This document shows, piece after piece, positions 48,051-54,259 of a DNA stretch of 64,000 bases. The DNA comes from JANQRZ01 sp965215165. GTDB lineage: Bacteria > Bacteroidota > Rhodothermia > Rhodothermales > JANQRZ01. Below the pieces are notes generated by a model. That model saw nothing but the letters and a program-made list of their open reading frames with translations, had not been told where the DNA came from and ran no database searches. The position numbers and the translations under genes are program-made. The first letter of the stretch is position 1. Each line of letters opens with the position of its first letter. The stretch spans positions 806,001-870,000 of the forward strand of contig CBDCCX010000006.1 in NCBI GenBank assembly GCA_965215165.1, read 5' to 3'.

Positions 48051-48593
48051 ATGCACGATCCGATGAAAGCTGCCGCCCTCCTGCTGGTCACCGTGCTGAG
48101 CGTCGCTGCGTGCAGCGGCCCGCGCGACACGACCGGCGAGCCGCCCCCGCCGACCGTCTCCGAGCGCGACCGTCCGACCTACGAGACGTTCGACCCAGCG
48201 GCCTACGACGTAGAGCCACCGCCGCCGAGCCGGGAGGTCGAGCACGACGTGCCGGAGGCGCTGATGGCGGGGACCGTCACGCTCCCCGAGCTCACCGGTC
48301 CGCGCACGGTGCAGGGCTACCGCATCCAGGTTTTCTCGTCCGCCGACAAGGGCGCGGCCGAGGAGGTCCGCGACGACGCCACGGGCTGGTGGCGCGTCGT
48401 CCGCGCCGACCCAGGCACGGCCGAGACCCTGCCCCACGGCCTCCACCCCGACGTCGCCTTCAACCGGCCCTACTACCGGGTGCGGCTCGGTGCCTTCGAG
48501 TACCGGAGCGAGGCTGAAGCGGCGCTGCCGCTGATCCGCCGCCGCTTCGCGGAGGCCTTCATCGTCCCGGACCGCGTGACGGTCCGGGACTGA
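48051..48593 (+). CDS. SPOR-domain lipoprotein
   Basis: 180 aa from ATG 48051; ATG 48063 (MKAAALLLVTVLSVAACSGP) is an equally good start. The signal ends in a lipobox VAAC, so it is an envelope lipoprotein. A Pro-rich linker (TGEPPPPTVSERDRPTYETF) follows, then a SPOR domain: GYRIQVFSSADKGAAEEVRD and YYRVRLGAFEYRSEAEAALP. SPOR domains bind denuded peptidoglycan at division sites. The stop codon coincides with the first bases of a MITE-like element. Confidence 0.87.
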   Translation: MHDPMKAAALLLVTVLSVAACSGPRDTTGEPPPPTVSERDRPTYETFDPAAYDVEPPPPSREVEHDVPEALMAGTVTLPELTGPRTVQGYRIQVFSSADKGAAEEVRDDATGWWRVVRADPGTAETLPHGLHPDVAFNRPYYRVRLGAFEYRSEAEAALPLIRRRFAEAFIVPDRVTVRD

Positions 48594-48794
48594 GAGACTG
48601 TTTGGGGAAACGAATCCGGGCTGCGCGTGGCCGCTGAACCCGAAGGCTCGGCGAAGCCAATCCGCTCGCTGTGTTGCACTCGTCGCCCGATGCTGCGGCA
48701 TCTAGCTCCTGCGGGACGCGTCCCTCGTGCGCCTTGCGAAGCGGCTCCATCGGCTCCCGCTCGCCTTCGGGCCTGTCCCCCGAACAGTCTCTGA
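48591..48794 (+). mobile_element. MITE-like element, copy B
   Basis: Terminal inverted repeats TGAGAGACTGTTTGGGG (48591-48607) and CCCCGAACAGTCTCTGA (48778-48794) match at 15 of 17 positions. The ~200-bp body has no gene; its core 48673-48738 is 59/66 identical to 32174-32239, with nested palindromes GATGC-TGCG-GCATC and GGGACGCGTCCC. The left terminus supplies the TGA stop of the SPOR lipoprotein and the right terminus abuts the SnoaL-like gene end. Confidence 0.75.
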
Positions 48795-48796
48795 GA

Positions 48797-49153
48797 TCAC
48801 GCTTCGGCCTCGTCGGCTCCGACCTCGCCTCGGGTCACGTTCGAGAAGTGGCGGCGCGCCTTGCCGCCGTCGAGCACGAAGGCGTTGAAGAGCTGAAACT
48901 CGCCGCGCTCGGTGTGCATCGTGAACTCGACGAACAGGTCGTCGCCGTGCTCGACCTCGCGGTCGGTCTCGACGGCGGAGACCGCGCCGTGGAAGGCGAA
49001 GAAGTCGGCGTACTGGTCGCGGATCGCGGCGCGGCCTTCCTTTGCGCCGAACTCGAACGAGAGCATCACGGCGTCGTCGCGGTAGAGGTCGGCGATGGCG
49101 TCGGCGTCGGCGTCGAGGAGGTGCTGGCGGTGCTGGTCGAAGAAGGAGGACAT
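48797..49153 (-). CDS. SnoaL/NTF2-like protein
   Basis: 118 aa cone-shaped alpha+beta barrel protein. The N-terminal helix MSSFFDQHRQHLLDADADAI is followed by ADLYRDDAVMLSFEFGAKEG and the AIRDQYADFFAFHG helix typical of the SnoaL-like/nuclear transport factor 2 fold. Such proteins are small-molecule enzymes or ligand-binding proteins; no specific substrate is indicated. It is monocistronic with its own TACCTTTG box, and its stop lies 2 bp from the MITE-like element. Confidence 0.83.
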   Translation of the reverse strand: MSSFFDQHRQHLLDADADAIADLYRDDAVMLSFEFGAKEGRAAIRDQYADFFAFHGAVSAVETDREVEHGDDLFVEFTMHTERGEFQLFNAFVLDGGKARRHFSNVTRGEVGADEAEA

Positions 49154-49188
49154 GGAGAAGGGAGAGGGAGAGAGGGAAGGAAAGCCGA

Positions 49189-49196
49189 CAAAGGTA
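49189..49196 (-). promoter_or_regulatory. -7 promoter element of the SnoaL-like gene
   Basis: Minus-strand TACCTTTG matches TAnnTTTG exactly, 35 bp upstream of the ATG at 49153. No -33 TTTG at the expected spacing. Confidence 0.45.
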
Positions 49197-49259
49197 CGGA
49201 GGCCGCCGCGCTTCTGCCTGCCTGATTCTGCCGCCTCATTCTGCCCTCCGCCCTCCGAG

Positions 49260-50027
49260 TCATCCTTTCCGAGCGGTCCAGGCGGCCCCGATGATGCCCG
49301 CGTTGTTGGCGAGCTGGGCCGGGACGAGCTTGGCGCGCGTCTCGAGGAGCCGGCCGAACGCCTGCCAGCGGTGCGGCTTGCTCACCCCGCCGCCGACGAC
49401 GATCAGGTCGGGCGCGAGGATATACTCGACGTGTTCGAGGGCCGTCTGCACGCGCTCGGCCCACGCGTCCCAGGTCATGCTTTTGCGCTCGCGGACCGAG
49501 TTGGCCGCCCAGCCCTCGAGCGTCGTCCCGCAGAGGTGAAGCTGCCCCAGCTCCGTGTTGGGGACGAGCGTGCCGTCGACGATCAGCACGCTGCCGATGC
49601 CGGTGCCGAAGGTGAGCACCACCACGGTCCCGCGCTTGCCCCGGCCCGCGCCGAAGCGCGCCTCGGCGAGACCCGCTGCGTCGGCGTCGTTGAGCAGGCC
49701 CACGCGCAGGCCCGTCTTCTTGCCGAAGAGCTTCTTCGCGTTCACCCCGAGCCACGCCTCGTCGATGTTAACGGCGGTCTCCGCGACGCCGTCGCGGACG
49801 CGGGCCGGAAGGGTGCAGCCTAGTCGGCCCTTCCACTTGAAGTGATCGATGAGCTCCGCGACGGTGTGGGCGACGGCCTTCGGCGTAGCCGGCTGCGGCG
49901 TCGGAATCCGGTGGCGCTCAGTGGTGAGGACCCCGGCGCGCGTGTCCACGAGCGCGCCCTTGATGCCCGTCCCGCCGATGTCGATGCCGAGGACGATCTT
50001 CGGCAGTTTCTTTTTGCTCTTGCCCAT
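49260..50027 (-). CDS. ppgK: Polyphosphate glucokinase (ROK family)
   Basis: Phosphorylates glucose using polyphosphate and/or ATP. 255 aa from ATG 50027 (MGKSKKKLPKIVLGIDIGGT); the longer upstream frame is the shadow of egtD. Phosphate-1 motif VLGIDIGGTGIKGALVDTRA, the sugar site with NDADAAGLAEARFGAGRGKR and the phosphate-2 motif VVVLTFGTGIGSVLIVDG are present, along with NTELGQLHL. The short length and the TFGTGIGS motif fit PPGK better than longer ROK kinases or repressors. It follows egtD by 27 bp on the same strand. Confidence 0.88.
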   Translation of the reverse strand: MGKSKKKLPKIVLGIDIGGTGIKGALVDTRAGVLTTERHRIPTPQPATPKAVAHTVAELIDHFKWKGRLGCTLPARVRDGVAETAVNIDEAWLGVNAKKLFGKKTGLRVGLLNDADAAGLAEARFGAGRGKRGTVVVLTFGTGIGSVLIVDGTLVPNTELGQLHLCGTTLEGWAANSVRERKSMTWDAWAERVQTALEHVEYILAPDLIVVGGGVSKPHRWQAFGRLLETRAKLVPAQLANNAGIIGAAWTARKG

Positions 50028-50053
50028 GCACTCGAGAGATACGCTCGCTAAAG

Positions 50054-51025
50054 CTACGTCTCCGTCTCGAAATACTGCACGCTGAACAGCTCGTCGGGGT
50101 CGGTCCACGCCTGCCGAGGGGCGAAGCCGCACCGGGTGGCGAAGCGCGCGAAGCTCTCGACGGTGTACTTGTGCGAGTTCTCGGTGTGGACGGCCTCGTT
50201 CTCGCCGAAGCGGAAGGCGGTGCCGTCCACCTCGGCGGTCTGCTCGCGGAGGCTGACGAGGTAGGTCTCGATGCGGCCCTCGGCTTCGTTCCACACGGCG
50301 CGGTGCGCGAAGGCATCGCGGTCGAACGTACCGCCTAGCTCGCGGTTGATCCGGTCGAGGAGGTTCAGGTTGAAATCGGCCGTGACGCCGGCCGCGTCGT
50401 CGTAGGCAGCCTCCAGCGTCCTCCGGTCCTTCTTGAGGTCCACGCCGATCAGGAGACCGCCGCCCGGCCCGGCCACGCGCGCGGCGCGGCGCAGAAACGC
50501 CGCCGCCTGCTCAGGGTCGAAGTTCCCGATGGTCGAGCCGGGGAAGTAGACCACACGCCGGTGGTGGGGCGGAAGGTCGGGGAGCTCGAAGTCGGCCGTG
50601 TAGTCAGCGGCGACGGGGAAGAGGGGGAGGTCGGGGTAGGCGGCGTGCAGCCGCTCGGCGGTGGCGAACAGGTGCTCGCGCGAGATGTCGATCGGGACGT
50701 AGGCCGCGAGCGCGTCGAGGTGGTCGAGGAGCACCCGCGTCTTGAGGCTCGAGCCGCTGCCGTACTCGACGAGCGCCGCGCCCGGCCCGATCTCGTCCGC
50801 CATCTCGGAAACGTGCGCCCGCATGATGGCAAGCTCGGTCCGGGTCGGGTAATACTCTTCGGTCTCGGTGATCCGGTCGAAGAGGGCCGAGCCGGTCTCG
50901 TCGTAGAAGTACTTGCACGGGACCGACTTCGAATCGGCGGAGAGGCCGGCGAGCACGTCGCTCAGGAAGGTTTCTCGTTCCTCGCTTCTAGTTTCTGGTG
51001 GAGGAGGTGAGGGAGAAGAGGACAT
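50054..51025 (-). CDS. egtD: L-histidine N-alpha-methyltransferase EgtD
   Basis: Trimethylates histidine to hercynine with SAM, the first step of ergothioneine synthesis. 323 aa from ATG 51025 (MSSSPSPPPPETRSEERETF). Family features: SVPCKYFYDETGSALFDRIT, EEYYPTRTELAIMRAH, the SAM site ALVEYGSGSSLKTRVLLDHL, YVPIDISREHL and FPGSTIGNFDPEQA, with the C-terminal VHTENSHKYTVESFARFA. egtB is immediately upstream. The first codons carry one arm of a junction inverted repeat. Confidence 0.95.
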   Translation of the reverse strand: MSSSPSPPPPETRSEERETFLSDVLAGLSADSKSVPCKYFYDETGSALFDRITETEEYYPTRTELAIMRAHVSEMADEIGPGAALVEYGSGSSLKTRVLLDHLDALAAYVPIDISREHLFATAERLHAAYPDLPLFPVAADYTADFELPDLPPHHRRVVYFPGSTIGNFDPEQAAAFLRRAARVAGPGGGLLIGVDLKKDRRTLEAAYDDAAGVTADFNLNLLDRINRELGGTFDRDAFAHRAVWNEAEGRIETYLVSLREQTAEVDGTAFRFGENEAVHTENSHKYTVESFARFATRCGFAPRQAWTDPDELFSVQYFETET

Positions 51026-51069
51026 GGGAATGGACAACTAGAAACCAGAAACGGAAAACCAGAAACGGG
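50971..51069 (-). repeat. Gene-junction inverted repeat (egtB/egtD)
   Basis: Plus-strand arms TTTCTCGTTCCTCGCTTCTA... (50971-51001, inside egtD codons about 9-19) and GGACAACTAGAAACCAGAAA... (51032-51069, intergenic) are complementary over about 31 positions with roughly eight mismatches, nearly all transitions. The arms repeat a TTTCTGGTT/AACCAGAAA word. The egtD start codon lies in the loop between the arms. Confidence 0.7.
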
Positions 51070-51071
51070 AC

Positions 51072-52403
51072 TTACAGGTCCTTTGCCAGCCGGATGCCTG
51101 TGAACTGCCAGGTCGTGGCGGGCGCGAAGAAGTTGCGATACGTCCGGCGGAGGTGGGTCTGGCTGGTGGCGCAGCTCCCGCCGCGCAGCACGAACTGGTT
51201 GCACATGAACTTGCCGTTGTACTCGCCGAGCGCGCCCTCGAGCGGTGCGTAGCCGGAGTAGGGCGAGTACTGGCTGCGGGTCCATTCCCACGCGTCGCCG
51301 AAGAGTTGGCGGAGGCGGGGCGCGGGCGGTGCCCCGTCGCCGCCTGCCGCGACCAGCGCAGGGGCCGTCGGGTGGAGCACGCCGTCCTCGGCAAAGGTGC
51401 CCTCCACCGGCATGCCCTCACTCGCGACCTCCCACTCGAACTCGGTCGGCAGCCGCGCCCCGGCCCAGCGGGCGAAGGCGTCGGCCTCGAAGTAGGAGAC
51501 GTGGGTCATCGGCTCGTTTGGATCGACTGGCCGCATTCCGGCCAGCGTGAAGTGGTGCCACTCGGGACCGTCGCCGGTCCCTGCGTCTCGCTTCTCCCAG
51601 TAGAACGGTTCGGTCCAGTCGTTGGCCTGCACCGTGGCAAAGCCCTCGGAGAGCCAGAGCGGGGCCCGTTGGTAGCCGCCGTCCTCCAGGAAGGCCATGA
51701 ACTCGCCGCACGTCACGAGCCGGTCGGCGAGCGCGAAGGCTTCGACGAAGGCGCGGTGGCGCGGGGTCTCGTTATCGAACGAGAACGGCCCGTCGCGCTC
51801 GGGCAGGTAGCCGATCTCGTGGAGGCCGGCGTCGAAATTTACCCACTGCATCGGCCCCTGCTCGGGCGCGGGGGAGCCGGCGCGCTCGCAGTAGACCGGG
51901 CGGAGCGGGTTGACCGAGAAGACGTGCTTGATGTCGGTCACCATCAGCTCCTGGTGCTGCTGCTCGTGGTTCAGCCCCACGCGGACGACCTCGCCGAGGC
52001 GCGACGCCTCGTCGCCCGCCCGGCCACCGAGAAGCCGCTGCATCGCCTCGTCGACGTGCGCCCGGTAGGCGAAGACCTCGTCGACGGTCGGGCGCGAGAG
52101 GTAGCCGCGCTGCGCCCGGCAGTGGCGCTCGCCGGCCTGGACGTAGTACGAGTTGAAGAGGAACGGGTAGGCTGGGTCGTAGAGCGCGTAGTCGTCGGCG
52201 AACGCGCCGAGCACGAAGGTCTCCCAGAACCAGGTCGTGTGGGCGAGGTGCCACTTGGTCGGGCTGACGTCCTCCATCGACTGGACGACAAAGTCCTCGG
52301 TCGTGAGCGGCGCGCAGAGCGACTCAGTGAAGGCGCGGACGGTGCGGTACTGCTCGGCGAGCGGGAGCACGGTCTCGCGGCTGGGGGAGAGGGCGGTAGC
52401 CAT
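51072..52403 (-). CDS. egtB: Ergothioneine biosynthesis sulfoxide synthase EgtB
   Basis: Non-heme iron enzyme that joins hercynine with a thiol (gamma-glutamylcysteine or cysteine) to give the sulfoxide precursor of ergothioneine. 443 aa: an N-terminal DinB-like four-helix domain with iron ligands in TKWHLAHTTWFWE (His52/55 region) and NHEQQHQELM (His146, His150), and a C-terminal FGE-sulfatase domain (THVSYFEADAFARWAGARLP, FVLRGGSCATSQTHLRRTYR). No egtA, egtC or egtE lies next to it, which suggests the cysteine-using route or dispersed genes. Confidence 0.95.
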   Translation of the reverse strand: MATALSPSRETVLPLAEQYRTVRAFTESLCAPLTTEDFVVQSMEDVSPTKWHLAHTTWFWETFVLGAFADDYALYDPAYPFLFNSYYVQAGERHCRAQRGYLSRPTVDEVFAYRAHVDEAMQRLLGGRAGDEASRLGEVVRVGLNHEQQHQELMVTDIKHVFSVNPLRPVYCERAGSPAPEQGPMQWVNFDAGLHEIGYLPERDGPFSFDNETPRHRAFVEAFALADRLVTCGEFMAFLEDGGYQRAPLWLSEGFATVQANDWTEPFYWEKRDAGTGDGPEWHHFTLAGMRPVDPNEPMTHVSYFEADAFARWAGARLPTEFEWEVASEGMPVEGTFAEDGVLHPTAPALVAAGGDGAPPAPRLRQLFGDAWEWTRSQYSPYSGYAPLEGALGEYNGKFMCNQFVLRGGSCATSQTHLRRTYRNFFAPATTWQFTGIRLAKDL

Positions 52404-52477
52404 GAGGGGGGTAGCAGAAGTGGAAAGGACTCCTCCTACGCACCACGCGACCCGACGTTCTGACCCATTCTGCCGAG

Positions 52478-53521
52478 CTAGGCAATGAATCCTTCGATGG
52501 CGGGGTGCTCATGCGCGCCTTTTGGCGGGATCGGGGCGGCGGCGAGTTGGAAGAGGCAGGCCGCCCACGTCAGCCCCGCGCCGAAGCCGACGAGCGCGAG
52601 GGTGTCTCCCGGCCCGGCGCGGCCGGCGTCGAGCGCCTCGGCGAGCGCGATCGGGATGGTGGCGGCCGAGGTGTTGCCGTAGCGGTCCACGTTGACGACC
52701 ACCTTCTCGGGCGCGATCCCCGCCTGCTGCACGGCGTACTCGATGATCCGGGCGTTCGCCTGGTGCGGGACGAACAGGTCGATGGCGTCCGCCGTGATCC
52801 CGGCCGCGGCCATCACCTCGTCGAGCGCCTCGACCATCTTGGTGGTGGCAAACTTGAAGACCTCGCGGCCGTTCATCCGCAGGTAGTTCTCGCCCGCCTC
52901 GAGGCGCTCCCGAGTCGGCGGGAAGCGGGCTCCGCCGGAGCGCTGCATCAGGTGCTCGTGGCCCGAGCCGTCGGAGCCGAGGACGTGGGCGAGCACGCCG
53001 GCCTCCTGCTCGGTCGCCTGCAGGATGACTGCCCCGGCCCCGTCGCCGAAGAGCACGCACGTCGTCCGGTCCTCCCAGTCGAGGTTGCGGCTGATCAGCT
53101 CGGCCCCGACGACGAGCACCGTCCGGGCCGATCCGGCCGCGATGAACTGGTGCGCCGTCACGAGGCCGTAGACGAACCCGGTGCAGCCGACGGCGAGGGT
53201 CATCGCCCCGCAGCGCGCGCCGAGGTTGTCCTGCACCTGGCTCGACACCGGCGGGGTGAGGTAGTCCGGGCTGGAGGTCGCAATCAGAATCAGGTCCAGG
53301 TCGGCGGCGGCGAGGCCGGCGCGGTCGAGGGCGCGCTCGGCGGCGCGGGTCGCCATCACCGACGTGTGCTCGTCCGGCCCGGCGATGTGCCGCTCGCGGA
53401 TGCCGGAGCGCGTCTGGATCCACTCGTCCGAGGTGTCGATCCGCTCGGCGAGCTCGTCGTTCGTCACCACGCGCTCGGGGGCGTAGTGGCCCCAACCGGT
53501 GATCGTGCTGTGGGTCAGCAT
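52478..53521 (-). CDS. fabH: 3-oxoacyl-ACP synthase III (FabH-type)
   Basis: Starts fatty acid synthesis by condensing acetyl-CoA (or a branched acyl-CoA) with malonyl-ACP. 347 aa; begins THSTITGWGHYAPERVVTND. Catalytic Cys113 in LAVGCTGFVYGL, His253 in VPHQANARI and Asn283 in RYGNTSAATIP are all present. The C-terminus is about 15 residues longer than E. coli FabH (PIPPKGAHEHPAIEGFIA). With no other fab gene nearby, a role in a special acyl starter or polyketide-like product is possible. Confidence 0.9.
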   Translation of the reverse strand: MLTHSTITGWGHYAPERVVTNDELAERIDTSDEWIQTRSGIRERHIAGPDEHTSVMATRAAERALDRAGLAAADLDLILIATSSPDYLTPPVSSQVQDNLGARCGAMTLAVGCTGFVYGLVTAHQFIAAGSARTVLVVGAELISRNLDWEDRTTCVLFGDGAGAVILQATEQEAGVLAHVLGSDGSGHEHLMQRSGGARFPPTRERLEAGENYLRMNGREVFKFATTKMVEALDEVMAAAGITADAIDLFVPHQANARIIEYAVQQAGIAPEKVVVNVDRYGNTSAATIPIALAEALDAGRAGPGDTLALVGFGAGLTWAACLFQLAAAPIPPKGAHEHPAIEGFIA

Positions 53522-53555
53522 AGAGAGTGCAGGTCCAGGTGGAGAGTGAGCCGCC

Positions 53556-53563
53556 CGAAAATA
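53556..53563 (-). promoter_or_regulatory. Candidate -7 element for fabH
   Basis: Minus-strand TATTTTCG (TAnnTTTG with one change), 34 bp upstream of the fabH ATG. Confidence 0.35.
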
Positions 53564-53594
53564 ACGAGGCCTCCAGTGTTCTCGGTTAACGCCG

Positions 53595-54257
53595 TTAAGC
53601 GGCCTCGAACCGGCCCTCGCGCAGGAAGTGGATGGTCTGCCGGGCCACGGCCCGGTTCCTCATAACGAGCGAATGCCCGGCGCGCACGACGGCGAAGTCC
53701 GCCATCCCCGCCACCTTCGCGCTCTCGACCGACACCAAGCCGTCGCTCGGCCCGCCGAAGACGCGGCCGAACCACGGGTACTGGTTGCGCTCGCCCGTGA
53801 CGACGCCGACTTCGCCCGTCACCGGACCCAAGCCGAGCGGGACCGAGTCGGGGCCGGTGCCCAGCTCGCGCAGCGCCGGGCCGCACCACGCCGTGAACGG
53901 CCAGCGGTCGCGCAGCAGGTCGGCAACCGGGCTGCCGGCGTTGGGGGGAGCGAGCATCACGACGCGCGAGCCTTCGGGCAGGCCGTGGCGCTCGGCGTAG
54001 GCGCGGACGAGAATCCCGCCGAGCGAGTGCGTCACCACGTGGACCGGACCGCCCTCCTGAAGGGCGTGCTCGACGGCGGGCCGCACGAAGTCTGCCACGA
54101 GGGTCTCGATGCCGTGGCAGGTCGAGGGATAGTCGAGGGCCGTGGTCCGAAACCCAGCAGCACCGAGCCGGCGCGCGAGCCAGCGCATCGACCGGGCTGT
54201 CCGGCCGAGGCCGTGCAGCAGGAGCACGGCCTCGGCGGATGGGGCGTCAGCCGTCAC
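53595..54257 (-). CDS. Alpha/beta hydrolase (lipase/esterase-like)
   Basis: 220 aa from GTG 54257, 2 bp after the stop of the metalloprotease gene. The fold is clear: VLLLHGLGRTARSMRWLARR (oxyanion-hole HG), FRTTALDYPSTCHGIE, nucleophile elbow VHVVTHSLGGILVRAYAERH with Ser in HSLGG, and the catalytic His in VVRAGHSLVMRN. The small PGAP1/lipase-like size suggests action on small esters or lipids. No signal peptide is visible. It is cotranscribed with the upstream metalloprotease. Confidence 0.85.
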   Translation of the reverse strand: MTADAPSAEAVLLLHGLGRTARSMRWLARRLGAAGFRTTALDYPSTCHGIETLVADFVRPAVEHALQEGGPVHVVTHSLGGILVRAYAERHGLPEGSRVVMLAPPNAGSPVADLLRDRWPFTAWCGPALRELGTGPDSVPLGLGPVTGEVGVVTGERNQYPWFGRVFGGPSDGLVSVESAKVAGMADFAVVRAGHSLVMRNRAVARQTIHFLREGRFEAA

Positions 54258-54259
54258 GT

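Noticed and set aside
49200..49259. CRISPR-like repetition of ATTCTGCC words
   Set aside because: Short irregular direct repeats (about 8 bp, three copies) without spacers of constant length; no cas genes anywhere in the window.
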